60,939 bases of DNA from an uncultured Blautia sp. (GCA_900539525.1 UQCM01000013.1:1-60939); one strand, 5' to 3'. Positions 33,027 to 43,367 are shown, counted from the stretch's first letter. Notes: generated by a model not told the origin, from the sequence alone. Numbers and translations are program-made.

Positions 33027-34316
33027 CTATTCCGGAAGCTTTGCGATTCCCGCATCCGTCAGCTTCTGCAGTGATTTCAGGATTCCCAGCTTTGCATGGT
33101 ACCATGTCAGGCCGCCCTGAAAATATACGGCGTAGGGCGGCTTGATCGGGCCATCGGCAGACAGTTCGATAGAAGAACCCTGGACAAAAGCTCCTGCTGC
33201 CATGATGACATCACTGTCATAGCCAGGCATGGCCCATGGTTCCGGGGTCACATAACTGTCTACCGGTGCTGCTGCCTGGATTCCTTCACAGAAAGCAATG
33301 ACGCCCTCCGGACAGCCGAATTCCACTGCCTGAATAATATCATGTCGGCTCTCACTGCCGTTCGGGATGACATGAAAACCAAGCTTTTCATAGATATTCG
33401 CAGCAAAAACCGCTCCCTTCAGTGCACCGGCGACGACTGAAGGCGCCAGAAAGAATCCCTGAAAGAAGGACTGCATGACACCAAGCGATGCGCCGACCTC
33501 CTTTCCAAGACCCGGGGAGGTCAGCCGGTAAGCTGCATTTTCAATGCATTCACTTGTACCGGCAATATAACCACCGATCGGCGCCAGGCCACCCCCGGGA
33601 TTCTTGATCAGCGAGCCGACGATCATATCCGCTCCCACATCAGAGGGTTCTGTGCGCTCTACAAATTCTCCGTAGCAATTATCTACCATACAGATGATAT
33701 CCGGCCGGATGCTTTTGACGAAGGCAATGGCTTCACCGATTTTCGCCACTGAAAGGGTGGGACGTGTCTGATATCCTTTGGAGCGCTGGATTTCAACGAG
33801 TCTTGTCTGTGGGGTGATCGCATTTCTGATTCCTTCCAGGTCAAAATCTCCATTGGCAAGGAGATCCACCTGGCGGTAAGTGATCCCGTATTCTGCCAGG
33901 GAACCCTTCGAAGGCCGGATACCGATCACTTCCTCCAGTGTGTCATAAGGTTTCCCGGAAATGGAAAGAAGCTCGTCTCCGGGGCGAAGATTTGCCATCA
34001 GGGCCAGTGCCAGCGCATGGGTGCCGCAGGTGATCTGCGGACGCACGAGGGCAGCCTCGGTGTGGAATGCTGCTGCATAAACCTCTTCCAGTGTATCCCG
34101 GCCCGGGTCATTATATCCATAGCCGCTGCTCATGTTGAAACATTCTGCACTTACCCGGCATTTCTGCATGGCATTTATGACCTTCAGCTGATTGTATTCA
34201 GCTGTGGCATCAATTTCCGCAAACCGTTCCTTTAGTTTCTGTTCTGTGTTCTGTCCATATTTTAATACCGCTTCACTGATTCCAAGCTCACGGTAGATCT
34301 TATCCATGGTTTCCAT
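33027..34316 (-). CDS. PLP-dependent methionine-gamma-lyase-like (aluminium-resistance family) protein
   Basis: The product has 429 residues, the normal length for this group. The PLP-dependent fold shows the active-site region QRSKGYQTRPT with the candidate Schiff-base Lys, and VDNCYGEF and NPGGGLAPIGGYIAGT elsewhere. Members are annotated aluminium resistance protein or methionine gamma-lyase family, and the reaction is not settled. The start overlaps the end of miaA by 17 bp, with AGGAAACAG before ATG 34316. It belongs to the mutSL-miaA transcript. Confidence 0.9.
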   Translation of the reverse strand: METMDKIYRELGISEAVLKYGQNTEQKLKERFAEIDATAEYNQLKVINAMQKCRVSAECFNMSSGYGYNDPGRDTLEEVYAAAFHTEAALVRPQITCGTHALALALMANLRPGDELLSISGKPYDTLEEVIGIRPSKGSLAEYGITYRQVDLLANGDFDLEGIRNAITPQTRLVEIQRSKGYQTRPTLSVAKIGEAIAFVKSIRPDIICMVDNCYGEFVERTEPSDVGADMIVGSLIKNPGGGLAPIGGYIAGTSECIENAAYRLTSPGLGKEVGASLGVMQSFFQGFFLAPSVVAGALKGAVFAANIYEKLGFHVIPNGSESRHDIIQAVEFGCPEGVIAFCEGIQAAAPVDSYVTPEPWAMPGYDSDVIMAAGAFVQGSSIELSADGPIKPPYAVYFQGGLTWYHAKLGILKSLQKLTDAGIAKLPE

Positions 34317-35274
34317 CTGTTTCCTGTTTCGTCCAGATCCCTCTTTCTGTCAGAATCTGTGCCATCCTTTCTAATATTTTTTCATTACTGTAGGAAAGTG
34401 CTTCCTTATCAATCCAGCATACATCCCGTTCCCTCTTAAACCAGATAAGCTGTCGTTTCGCGAAATGCCTGGTATCTCTTTTAAGAATGTAGATGGCTTC
34501 CTCAAGAGAATACTCCCCGTCCAGATAACCCAGGATCTCCTTGTACCCCAGTCCCTGCATAGAGACCATATCCTTCGTATACCCTTTTTCTTTTAGATAC
34601 TTAACTTCATCGACCAGACCGCGTGAAAGCATCTGATCCACCCGTGCATCAATCCTTTCATAGAGCCTGTCGCGGCGGTCATTTAATACAAAATAGGCGA
34701 AATTGTAAGGAGATGTCTTCTGCCTCTCCTGTTCATTGTGCAAGGAGATCGGAGTGCCCGTTTCATGATAATACTCCAGAGCACGGATGACGCGTTTTAC
34801 GTTATTTGCGTGGATCTGTCCGGCGGAAACGGGATCCACCTCTGCAAGCATCTGATGAAGCACCTCATTTCCCTTTTCCCCGGCGATCGTCTCCAGCTCA
34901 TTTCGAAAAGTGTGATCGCTGCCATTCTCTGTAAAATCAATGTCATAAAGAACCGCCTGAATATAAAATCCTGTGCCGCCTGTCAGAATAGGAATTCTGC
35001 CTCTTTCATAGATCTCCTTCATACAGCGGCAGGCATATTCTTTGAATTTGACGACATGAAACTCCTCATCCGGCTCAAAGATATCCACCAGATGATGCAA
35101 AACACCCTCCATCTCCCATGGCATGATCTTGGCGGATCCGATGTCCATATGCTTATAGACCTGCATGGAATCAGCGGAAATGATCTCACCGTTCACCATC
35201 TTTGCAAGACGGATGGATAATTCTGTTTTTCCGACAGCTGTCGGTCCTGTCAATATAATCAATGGTTTTTTCAT
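34300..35274 (-). CDS. miaA: tRNA dimethylallyltransferase
   Basis: The product has 324 residues. It transfers dimethylallyl from DMAPP to A37 of tRNAs reading UNN codons. The Walker A GPTAVGKTELS, the DSMQVYKHMDIGSAK region and the tRNA-binding ILTGGTGFYIQAVL are present. The start overlaps mutL by 4 bp (ATGA). It pairs functionally with miaB, encoded at 39942-41411, which methylthiolates the same base. Confidence 0.97.
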   Translation of the reverse strand: MKKPLIILTGPTAVGKTELSIRLAKMVNGEIISADSMQVYKHMDIGSAKIMPWEMEGVLHHLVDIFEPDEEFHVVKFKEYACRCMKEIYERGRIPILTGGTGFYIQAVLYDIDFTENGSDHTFRNELETIAGEKGNEVLHQMLAEVDPVSAGQIHANNVKRVIRALEYYHETGTPISLHNEQERQKTSPYNFAYFVLNDRRDRLYERIDARVDQMLSRGLVDEVKYLKEKGYTKDMVSMQGLGYKEILGYLDGEYSLEEAIYILKRDTRHFAKRQLIWFKRERDVCWIDKEALSYSNEKILERMAQILTERGIWTKQETDGNHG

Positions 35275-37202
35275 AGGATCCTCTTAAATTTCTTCTCTAA
35301 TTCATATTTGGTCATGGAAATAATCGTAGGTCTTCCATGGGGACAGTTGTAAGGATTCTCCAGAGACAGAAGCTCACAGATCAGAGCCTCTGCTTCCATA
35401 GCGGACATCGGGTGATTTCCTTTCACGGCAGCTTTACAGGACATGGAAGCAATCTTTTCATTAATAAGCTCTGCCTGTAAGTGTCCCGTCTGTTCAGACA
35501 GGCTGTCCAGCATCTCGATAAACAGATCTTTCTGTGCGATCCCGAACAGATTGGCCGGAACGGCACGCACGGAATACTCCCGGCCGCCAAAAGGTTCGAT
35601 TTCGAAACCTACCTGTGTAAAATGATCCATATACCGGGTCAGGAGCTCCTCCTCCTGCATATTCAGCGTAAGAATCATAGGGGGAGACAGCTGCTGGGAA
35701 GTAAATTCCCGGTTTTGCAGATTTCTGATCGTCCGCTCATAAAGAACTTTCTCATGGGCAGCATGCTGATCAATGATATAGAGTTTATCATGGAATTCCA
35801 CCAGCCAGTAAGTGTCAAACAGCTGTCCGATCAGACGATGCTCTTTGATGTGTTCCTTTGACAGCAGCTGTTCTTCAAAAAGATCCAGCTGTCTGGTTTC
35901 TTCAGCCTCACCGTTTTCCCTGACGATCTCCGCGGACACCCTGGCCAGCTTTCCGGGCTGTTTTTGGGTAAGGTAAGGTGCGATTTCCTCTTTCATTGCT
36001 GCGTATCCGGTATCATATGGTTTTGAAGGTACCCGCCCGCTGACAAATGATTCCACCTGTTTAATAACAGGCAGGGGATCGCAGGTGTTCTGCTTTTCAT
36101 GGATAGCCAGCCGGTTCTTCTCAAAAGGCTCCGGAATGGATGTCTCCGGCTGCTTCATCTTTGGTGTTTCCACTGCGTGCTTCTTTTCTCCAACGGAAAC
36201 CACAGGAATCAGTTCTCTGTGAGACAGTCCATCCTTAATGGCATCATATACCAGCTGGTACATTTCCTGATTATCGGCAAAACGAAGCTCCATTTTCGTG
36301 GGATGGACATTGATATCCATCAGGCTGCCATCGATCGTAAAGTGCAGTGCTGTAAACGGGTATTTATGCTGCATCATGAATGTACGGTATCCATCCTCGA
36401 TTGCTTTTGCAATAATCCCGCTCTTGATGTAGCGTCCATTGATAAAATAGTTTTCATAATTCCTGTTTCCTCTGGAAATGACCGGCTTTCCTATAAAGCC
36501 GTCTATGGAAATGCTGTCATTTCCGGCATGGATCTCTGCCAGATTGGAAGCAATGTCCCTGCCGTAGATGCCGTAAATAATATCCTTTAAATTCGCATTT
36601 CCGGAGGTATGAAGCTTTGTCTGATGATTATTGATAAATTTAAACGAAATATCCGGATGGGACAGTGCCATCCGTTCCATCAGGTCACTGATATATCCGG
36701 CTTCTGTCACAGGTGTCTTTAAAAACTTCTTTCTGGCAGGTGTATTATAAAAAATATTCCGGACCAGAAAGGTGGTCCCCTCTGGAGCTCCGATCTCCTC
36801 CCGCTTTTTCTCAGTTCCTCCATCGATGAGATAACGGGTTCCCATCAGACTCCCGGCTGTCTTTGTGATCAGTTCCACCTGACAGACGGCTGCGATACTG
36901 GAAAGAGCCTCACCCCTGAATCCAAGGGATGCGACATTCAGAAGATCCTCGACCTTTGAAATCTTGCTGGTAGCATGGCGCAGAAACGCCAGAGGAACCT
37001 GGGAGCCTTCGATTCCTTCCCCGTTGTCCGTAATCCGGATCAGAGAAATGCCTCCTTCTCTAATCTCTACAGTGATGGCTGTTGCTCCTGCATCAATGGC
37101 ATTTTCCACCAGCTCCTTAACGATCGAGGAGGGACGTTCAATGACCTCTCCTGCTGCAATTTTATCAATAGTATTCTGGTCTAATACTGCGATATTTTTC
37201 AT
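35271..37202 (-). CDS. mutL: MutL mismatch repair protein
   Basis: The product has 643 residues. The N-terminal GHKL ATPase has AAGEVIERPSSIVKELVENA, the NGEGI and GFRGEALSSIA boxes. The C-terminal MutL domain holds DQHAAHEKVLYE, the DQHA(x)2E(x)4E endonuclease motif of non-E. coli MutL. That motif means it can nick the new strand itself, which suits a bacterium without MutH. I start at ATG 37202, where GAGG lies upstream. It follows mutS by 38 bp. Confidence 0.97.
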   Translation of the reverse strand: MKNIAVLDQNTIDKIAAGEVIERPSSIVKELVENAIDAGATAITVEIREGGISLIRITDNGEGIEGSQVPLAFLRHATSKISKVEDLLNVASLGFRGEALSSIAAVCQVELITKTAGSLMGTRYLIDGGTEKKREEIGAPEGTTFLVRNIFYNTPARKKFLKTPVTEAGYISDLMERMALSHPDISFKFINNHQTKLHTSGNANLKDIIYGIYGRDIASNLAEIHAGNDSISIDGFIGKPVISRGNRNYENYFINGRYIKSGIIAKAIEDGYRTFMMQHKYPFTALHFTIDGSLMDINVHPTKMELRFADNQEMYQLVYDAIKDGLSHRELIPVVSVGEKKHAVETPKMKQPETSIPEPFEKNRLAIHEKQNTCDPLPVIKQVESFVSGRVPSKPYDTGYAAMKEEIAPYLTQKQPGKLARVSAEIVRENGEAEETRQLDLFEEQLLSKEHIKEHRLIGQLFDTYWLVEFHDKLYIIDQHAAHEKVLYERTIRNLQNREFTSQQLSPPMILTLNMQEEELLTRYMDHFTQVGFEIEPFGGREYSVRAVPANLFGIAQKDLFIEMLDSLSEQTGHLQAELINEKIASMSCKAAVKGNHPMSAMEAEALICELLSLENPYNCPHGRPTIISMTKYELEKKFKRIL

Positions 37203-37240
37203 AAAATACAAAACCTCATTGTATTGCTTTCCTGAATCCT

Positions 37241-39904
37241 TTACCACCGGTTCTTCAGTCTCTGCTGCAGGCGGTAGATCGTATTGAGTGCATCGATGGG
37301 GGTCAGATTTCCCACATCGATTTCACTTAACTCCCTGACAATGTCTCCCTCGCTGACGGTCTGGGAAAGTGACATCTGTTCGATATCAACCTCATCATAT
37401 TTTTTCGGCTTTCGTACTTTCCGCAAACTTCCTTTGGCTGTTTTCCTTTCGCTGATCTTCTCTGTGATGTCAGCCTCACTAAGCTCCTCGGCCAGTTCCT
37501 TTGCCCGTTCAATGACAGAGTCCGGTACGCCGGCAAGCTTTGCCACCTGGATCCCATAGCTTTTATCTGCACCGCCTTTAACGATCTTTCGTAAAAACAC
37601 AATATCATCGCCCTTTTCTTTTACAGCGATACAGTAGTTGTTTACAGAAGAGATTTTCCCTTCCAGTTCCGTCAGTTCATGATAATGTGTGGCAAAAAGA
37701 GTCTTTGCACCCAGAAGCTTTGGATTGCTGATATGTTCTACCACTGCCCAGGCAATGCTAAGTCCGTCAAAGGTACTGGTTCCTCTTCCAATCTCATCGA
37801 GAATCAGCAGGCTGTTGGACGTGGCATTGCGAAGAATGTTTGCTACTTCTGTCATCTCCACCATAAAGGTACTCTGACCCGAAGCAAGATCATCCGATGC
37901 ACCCACGCGGGTAAAGATCCGGTCAACGATTCCGATCCTGGCACTATCTGCCGGTACGAAGCTGCCGATCTGTGCCATCAGAACAATGAGTGCAGTCTGG
38001 CGCATATAGGTGGATTTTCCGGCCATATTCGGTCCGGTAATGATCGATATCCGGTTAGAGCCGTTGTCCAGAAATGTATCGTTTGCGATGAACATATCGT
38101 TGCTGATCATTCGTTCTACGACCGGATGACGTCCGTTTTTAATGTCGATCACACCCCGCTCATTGATCTTCGGGCGTACGTAGCGGTTATGCTCCGCTAC
38201 GAGAGAAAGCGATGCAAACACATCTGCCAGAGCGATCGCCTTTGCCGTCTGCTGGATGCGCACCACCTCTCTGGCGATCGTATCACGAATCTCTGAAAAA
38301 AGATCATATTCCATAGAGAACAGCTTGTCCTCCGCACCCAGGATCATATCCTCCAGTTCTTTGAGTTCCGGCGTAATATAACGTTCCGCATTTGTAAGCG
38401 TCTGCTTTCTCGTATAGCGTTCGGGGACAAGATCCCGGAAGGAATTGGTTACCTCCAGATAATAACCAAATACTTTATTGTATTTGATCTTCATATTTTT
38501 GATTCCGGTGGCTTCCCGCTCCTTTGCCTCCAGTTCCGCCAGCCAGGACTTGCCCTCTGTCTTTGCGTTTCTCAACCGGTCGATCTCTGCGTGATAGCCT
38601 TCCTTTATGATACCTCCATCCTTGATGGCAATCGGTGGTTCCTCCATAATCGAAGAATCAATCAGCTGATAAAGATCCTCCAGGCTGTCAAGCTGCTCCT
38701 CAATTTCCAGCAGCAGGCTGGAATGAAAGCTCTTTAATATGTATTTGATGTGAGGCAGCATGGACAGAGAGCTTTTAAAAGCGATCAGATCTCTGGGATT
38801 TGCCGATTTATAGCTGATCTTACTGATCAGGCGTTCAAGGTCATAAACGGGATTTAAGTATTCTCTGATCTCTTCTCTGGAAATGGCATTTGCATTCAGC
38901 TCCTCAATCGCATCGAGACGGCGGTTGATCTGCTCTTTGTCGATCAGCGGCTGCTCAAGAAAGCTTCGAAGCATCCTCGCTCCCATCGCTGTCTTTGTCT
39001 TATCCAGAACCCAGAGAAGAGACCCTTTTTTCTGTTTTTCACGCAGGGTCTCACACAGCTCCAGATTCCGTCTTGTAGAGCTGTCGATGATCATGTATTT
39101 TCCGGTCGTATACGGAGTCAGGCGTGTCAGATTGGACAGGGAACTCTTCTGTGTCTCCAGAAGATACTGGAGCAGTGCGCCTGCAGCGATCACGCCGCAG
39201 TTATAGTCAGCCAGTCCCAGCCCGTCCAGAGATTTTACCTCAAAATGGTCTGTCAGCGCTCTCCTGCACAGTTCATCGTCAAAATACCAGGCTTCCAGGG
39301 AATAGATCGTGATTCCCATCCGTGTCTTCAGATCCTCCAGATCCATGCCGCTGACATAAAAAGACTCATTGCAGATGATCTCGGCAGGAGAGAACTTTGT
39401 GATCTCATCGAGAAGCTTCCGGTCACTGTCAAGCTCTGTCATATAATAATCACCGGTGGTAATATCTGCAATCGATATGCCATAGCGGTCAGCTGTGTAG
39501 ACAATGCACATGATATAATTATTTCTTGTTGCATCCAGAGCCTGGGTGTTCAGATTTGTTCCGGGAGTAACGATACGGATCACATCACGTTTTACAATGC
39601 CTTTGGCAGCCTTCGGGTCTTCGAGCTGTTCACAGATGGCAACCTTGTATCCTTTAGACACAAGCTTATTCAGATAGCCGTCCACTGCATGATAGGGGAT
39701 TCCGCACATGGGAGCCCGCTCGCTCAGACCGCAGTCCTTTCCTGTCAGGGTGATTTCCAGCTCCTTTGACGCAGTTACCGCATCGTCAAAAAACATTTCA
39801 TAGAAATCACCCAGCCGGTAGAAAAGAATACAATCCCTGTACTGCTCCTTCGTCTTCATATACTGCTGCATCATTGGTGTCAAACGTGCCACGTCTACCT
39901 TCAT
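37241..39904 (-). CDS. mutS: MutS mismatch recognition protein
   Basis: The product has 887 residues, full length. The N-terminal mismatch-binding domain begins MKVDVARLTPMMQQYMKTKEQ and contains the Phe-x-Glu wedge (YRLGDFYEMFFDDA). The ABC-type ATPase has GPNMAGKSTYMRQ, ILDEIGRGTSTFDG and the HYHE signature. It detects base mismatches and hands over to MutL. GGAGG precedes ATG 39904. The whole mutS-mutL-miaA-methionine-lyase group runs on one strand with short gaps and is likely one operon with miaB upstream. Confidence 0.98.
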   Translation of the reverse strand: MKVDVARLTPMMQQYMKTKEQYRDCILFYRLGDFYEMFFDDAVTASKELEITLTGKDCGLSERAPMCGIPYHAVDGYLNKLVSKGYKVAICEQLEDPKAAKGIVKRDVIRIVTPGTNLNTQALDATRNNYIMCIVYTADRYGISIADITTGDYYMTELDSDRKLLDEITKFSPAEIICNESFYVSGMDLEDLKTRMGITIYSLEAWYFDDELCRRALTDHFEVKSLDGLGLADYNCGVIAAGALLQYLLETQKSSLSNLTRLTPYTTGKYMIIDSSTRRNLELCETLREKQKKGSLLWVLDKTKTAMGARMLRSFLEQPLIDKEQINRRLDAIEELNANAISREEIREYLNPVYDLERLISKISYKSANPRDLIAFKSSLSMLPHIKYILKSFHSSLLLEIEEQLDSLEDLYQLIDSSIMEEPPIAIKDGGIIKEGYHAEIDRLRNAKTEGKSWLAELEAKEREATGIKNMKIKYNKVFGYYLEVTNSFRDLVPERYTRKQTLTNAERYITPELKELEDMILGAEDKLFSMEYDLFSEIRDTIAREVVRIQQTAKAIALADVFASLSLVAEHNRYVRPKINERGVIDIKNGRHPVVERMISNDMFIANDTFLDNGSNRISIITGPNMAGKSTYMRQTALIVLMAQIGSFVPADSARIGIVDRIFTRVGASDDLASGQSTFMVEMTEVANILRNATSNSLLILDEIGRGTSTFDGLSIAWAVVEHISNPKLLGAKTLFATHYHELTELEGKISSVNNYCIAVKEKGDDIVFLRKIVKGGADKSYGIQVAKLAGVPDSVIERAKELAEELSEADITEKISERKTAKGSLRKVRKPKKYDEVDIEQMSLSQTVSEGDIVRELSEIDVGNLTPIDALNTIYRLQQRLKNRW

Positions 39905-39941
39905 ATTTACCTCCAGTTTCCTCTTCTATGTGCGTTTACGT

Positions 39942-41411
39942 TCACTGTGTGTCAGGAAGTACTTCACCCATATAATAGAAGCCTTTGCTTTCTTTCAGAT
40001 ATACAGGAACGATCTTTCCGATCATTTCCACCGTTCCCGGAAAATGCACCAGGAGATTATTGTCCAGACGTCCGGTCAAAAGATGGTCATCCTGTTCATT
40101 GACCTGCTCGACCAGCACAGGCATGGTCTGCCCCTCAAAACGGCTGGACATTTCTTTCGATATTTCCTGCACTTCTTTTAACAGCCGGTCAAACCGGTCC
40201 TTTACTACGTCTTCAGGAACCTGATTTTCCATCGCGGCAGCAGGAGTTCCGGTACGCTTCGAGTAGATGAAGGTGAAGGCACTGTCGTACCGTACCTTTC
40301 TCACGACATCGAGTGTTTCCTGAAAGTCTTCTTCTGTCTCCCCGGGGAAACCTACAATAATATCTGTCGTCAGGGAAATATCGGGAATGGCTGCGCGCAG
40401 GCGGGATACGAGTTCCAGATAGGATTCCTTTGTATATCGCCGGTTCATGATCTTTAACAGCCGGCTGCTGCCGGACTGGAGCGGAAGATGCATATGACGG
40501 CATATTTTTGATGAGTGCTTCATTACTTCGATCAGTTCCTCTGACAGATCCTTTGGATGGGAAGTCATAAACCGGATACGTTCGAGGCCCTCGATCTGTT
40601 CGATCTCTTTTAAAAGTGCGGCAAAGCTTACCGAGTGTTCCAGATTCTTTCCGTATGAATTCACATTCTGGCCAAGGAGCATGACTTCGGTGACGCCGTC
40701 TGCCACCAGACGTTTGATCTCACGGAGAATATCCTTTGGCTCGCGGCTCCTCTCCCTTCCCCTTACATAAGGTACGATGCAGTAGCTGCAGAAATTATTA
40801 CAGCCAAACATGATATTTACGCCGGATTTAAATGAATACTTCCGCTCGGCGGGAAGATCCTCCACGATCCTGTCGGTATCCTTCCAGATATCGATGATCA
40901 TCCGGTCGGACTCCTGGCAGGCATCGATCAGCTCTGCAAATTTATAAATGTTGTGTGTTCCGAAGATCAGGTCAATAAAACGATAACTTGTTTTCAGCTT
41001 CTCCACGACCGTCGGCTCCTGCATCATACAGCCGCAGAGTGCGATCTTCATATGAGGATTTTTCTTTTTTATATTATTCAGTGCACCCAGTCTTCCATAG
41101 ACCTTCTGATTGGCGTTGTCGCGGACAGTACAGGTATTGTAGATGACAAAATCCGCCTGCTCACTTTCGGTCATCACATAGCCGATTTCCTCCAGAATAC
41201 CGGAAAGCTTCTCACTGTCGCGGGCATTCATCTGACACCCGAAGGTTTTCGTATGTGCCAGAAGCGGACGCCCCAGTTCTTTGCTTTTTTCTTTCACATA
41301 CTGGCGGCATTTCGCAATAAAATAATACTGCCGGTATGGTTCTTCCTCCGGCGGTGCATCATGAAGATCTATATTTGCCAGGATGGCTTCTAATTCTTCG
41401 TTGTGGTTCAT
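39942..41411 (-). CDS. miaB: tRNA-2-methylthio-N6-dimethylallyladenosine synthase
   Basis: The product has 489 residues. The N-terminal UPF0004 domain holds three Cys of one iron-sulfur cluster (TFGCQMNARDSE, and CGCMMQEP further on). The radical SAM core has CNNFCSYCIVPYVRG (CxxxCxxC). The TRAM domain sits at the C-terminus (QTMPVLVEQVNEQDDHLLTGRLDNN). It methylthiolates the i6A37 base made by MiaA. It begins a run of tRNA-modifying and repair genes. Confidence 0.97.
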   Translation of the reverse strand: MNHNEELEAILANIDLHDAPPEEEPYRQYYFIAKCRQYVKEKSKELGRPLLAHTKTFGCQMNARDSEKLSGILEEIGYVMTESEQADFVIYNTCTVRDNANQKVYGRLGALNNIKKKNPHMKIALCGCMMQEPTVVEKLKTSYRFIDLIFGTHNIYKFAELIDACQESDRMIIDIWKDTDRIVEDLPAERKYSFKSGVNIMFGCNNFCSYCIVPYVRGRERSREPKDILREIKRLVADGVTEVMLLGQNVNSYGKNLEHSVSFAALLKEIEQIEGLERIRFMTSHPKDLSEELIEVMKHSSKICRHMHLPLQSGSSRLLKIMNRRYTKESYLELVSRLRAAIPDISLTTDIIVGFPGETEEDFQETLDVVRKVRYDSAFTFIYSKRTGTPAAAMENQVPEDVVKDRFDRLLKEVQEISKEMSSRFEGQTMPVLVEQVNEQDDHLLTGRLDNNLLVHFPGTVEMIGKIVPVYLKESKGFYYMGEVLPDTQ

Positions 41412-41516
41412 TGGTAAATTCCTTTCTGAAAATTAACACTATTCCTATTATACACAAAAAGCCGCTGTTGTAAAGCGAACTCGAACGCTCCCCTGAGAGA
41501 AAACGGTTATGGATGT

Positions 41517-41540
41517 TTTACTGTTCACTCCGTGCCAGCA
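41517..41540 (-). repeat. Repeat family C, copy 3
   Basis: Read on the minus strand, GTGCTGGCACGGAGTGAACA followed by GTAAA closely matches the family-C core at 6838. It forms the 3' end and stop codon of the M14 peptidase gene. Confidence 0.35.
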
Positions 41541-42438
41541 CCAGGTATTCCAGAGGAATCCGACGGATCTCATGATAGGTTTTTTCCTGGTATTCCACAT
41601 CCAGTGGAAAGCCTGCTTCATCCTCCACGGTTTCAACGGTCAGAGCCAGTTTCAGGAAGGTTTCTGAATAATAATTGACAGAATTTCCACCGTCAGATTT
41701 TGTGGCGGCTTCATCACTGCGTTTTCCCAGTGCATAACCGGAGAATTCCTGAAAATGCTTTGCCATACGTTTTCCTCTGCGATTATAGAAAAATGGCAGA
41801 GCATTTCTGTAATAGTAAATGATCTTCCCTCTGGAATGGAAATCAATATATCCGACCGATTCCGGAAATTTGCCAAAGACCTGAATCAGAGCCTTTGTCT
41901 CATTCTCACTGGCCGCTTCCTGCATATTTGCTCTCGGAAGAAAGGAGCGGCTGGGAAAATTCCGGTTAATATCGACGCCCCTGCCGTTGCATTTCCACTC
42001 CTCGTGGGAGATACCTGTCATTTGAAGTGTATGCCGCAGCAGAGGATTGCGGATCACGGAGAATCCGTACAGTGCGATCTCGTATCCATCGGGATTCATA
42101 AGGGGAAGAAAACAGATGCTGTAGTCGAACAGCAGTTTTCTATGCATGGATTGTGTCGGATCTTCCTGTGTCGGATCTTCCGGTTCATTCCTGCGCAGCA
42201 GCGCATATTCTTCTGCCATACGAAGCAGCAGGACAGGATTCACACTTTCCCTGCCATGGATCCCGCCTGTGACAATCAGGCATTTGGGGGAGTCCCCGAG
42301 AAGAAGCTGCGGGATTTCTCTCCCGTCATGTGTTTCACCGGCACTCTGATAATACAGATGTCCGGGATACAGTTCCGCCAGTTCTTTTGCTTTTTCACAA
42401 AGCTCTCCGCTGGTATAGTTCTTTCCAAATACAATCAT
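41518..42438 (-). CDS. M14-family zinc carboxypeptidase
   Basis: The product has about 306 residues. The zinc site is visible as GGIHGRES (His and Glu ligands) and DFHSRG (third ligand). The substrate-site DINRNFPS and the late VETVEDEAGF contain the conserved Arg and catalytic Glu of the family. There is no signal peptide, so it is probably a cytosolic gamma-D-glutamyl-type or peptide carboxypeptidase. I use ATG 42438, but an upstream TTG (42486) is also possible and neither has a good ribosome site. The last codons (LARSEQ) and stop match repeat family C. Confidence 0.82.
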   Translation of the reverse strand: MIVFGKNYTSGELCEKAKELAELYPGHLYYQSAGETHDGREIPQLLLGDSPKCLIVTGGIHGRESVNPVLLLRMAEEYALLRRNEPEDPTQEDPTQSMHRKLLFDYSICFLPLMNPDGYEIALYGFSVIRNPLLRHTLQMTGISHEEWKCNGRGVDINRNFPSRSFLPRANMQEAASENETKALIQVFGKFPESVGYIDFHSRGKIIYYYRNALPFFYNRRGKRMAKHFQEFSGYALGKRSDEAATKSDGGNSVNYYSETFLKLALTVETVEDEAGFPLDVEYQEKTYHEIRRIPLEYLVLARSEQ

Positions 42439-42616
42439 ATAAATGGCCGATGTATCCTTTCCGGTATGACTCACGCTAATAAACAAACTGTTTCATGCAG
42501 GATAGATTTCCAGCCAACATGGCGGGAGAATGAGTCATACTACTTCCTATAACACATCATATGGAAGTAGTGTATCGTTTATGAAACTATCCGATAACCG
42601 GTTTTGGCATCTGAAG

Positions 42617-43168
42617 CTATTTTGCCGAAAAGATGCGGCTTTCTGTAATCAGCAGCTCCGGAAAGATATCGTAGCTATCTGCCGGTACTTCATCGACGAT
42701 CTGAAAATCAAATGCAGGAGCAATGGTTTTCAGTTCCTTATGTATGCAAAGAAAACGATCGTAGAATCCTCCGCCGTAGCCACAGCGATGCCTGTTTTGA
42801 TCAAATGCCACACCCGGCATGATCATAAGTGCATCTTCGCAAAAGGCTTCTTCCCCGCCAAAGGGTTCCGGAATATCATAATATCCGGGTGCAACATCTT
42901 CATAAGAATGGATATAAAAGAACCGCATCTCTTTCCCGAAAACCTTTGGTACCGCTACACGCTTTCCGGTCGACCAGGCAGCCTCAAGCAGGGGACGCAT
43001 ACATACTTCACCTTTGCAGTCCATGTAGGCATAGATGCAGGAAGCGGACTTCCATTGCTCCGTTGCCATGATCCTGTCACAGATGACGCTGCTCTTTCCT
43101 TGCAATTCTTCATCTGTCATTTGTCGCCGTCTGGAAAAGATCTGTTTTCTAATTTCCTTTTTTTCCAT
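42617..43168 (-). CDS. 5-formyltetrahydrofolate cyclo-ligase
   Basis: The product has 183 residues. It converts 5-formyl-THF to 5,10-methenyl-THF with ATP in one-carbon metabolism. The family motif GYGGGFYDRFL with the YDR triad is intact. The N-terminal KKEIRKQIFSRRRQMTDEE is also typical. GGGGGAACG precedes ATG 43168. It overlaps the DUF896 gene by 20 bp and lies about 180 bp upstream of the M14 gene. Confidence 0.92.
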   Translation of the reverse strand: MEKKEIRKQIFSRRRQMTDEELQGKSSVICDRIMATEQWKSASCIYAYMDCKGEVCMRPLLEAAWSTGKRVAVPKVFGKEMRFFYIHSYEDVAPGYYDIPEPFGGEEAFCEDALMIMPGVAFDQNRHRCGYGGGFYDRFLCIHKELKTIAPAFDFQIVDEVPADSYDIFPELLITESRIFSAK

Positions 43169-43367
43169 AACGTTCCCCCAGATTCGTGATGCTTCCGTCT
43201 TTTTCACGGATATCAATATTATTCAGCTGTGATCTTAAGTTCATCCTTACCGCTTCAATATATTCTCTTCTCAGGGCAGCCTGTTCTGTCCGCTCCGCTT
43301 CTGTTAACCCCTCTGCCTTTGATTTTCTGGCGAGTTCGTTGATCCGCTTTAATTTATTCTCGTCCAT
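43149..43367 (-). CDS. DUF896 family (YnzC-like) protein
   Basis: The product has 72 residues. The family pattern is KLKRINELARKSKAEGLTEAERTEQ, a helical hairpin, with the C-terminal basic tail GERYGKKGN. YnzC-type proteins are linked to LexA-regulated genes in some Bacilli, but no LexA box is seen here. The function is unproven. It follows proB by 20 bp and overlaps the ligase gene, so it belongs to the same operon. Confidence 0.88.
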   Translation of the reverse strand: MDENKLKRINELARKSKAEGLTEAERTEQAALRREYIEAVRMNLRSQLNNIDIREKDGSITNLGERYGKKGN

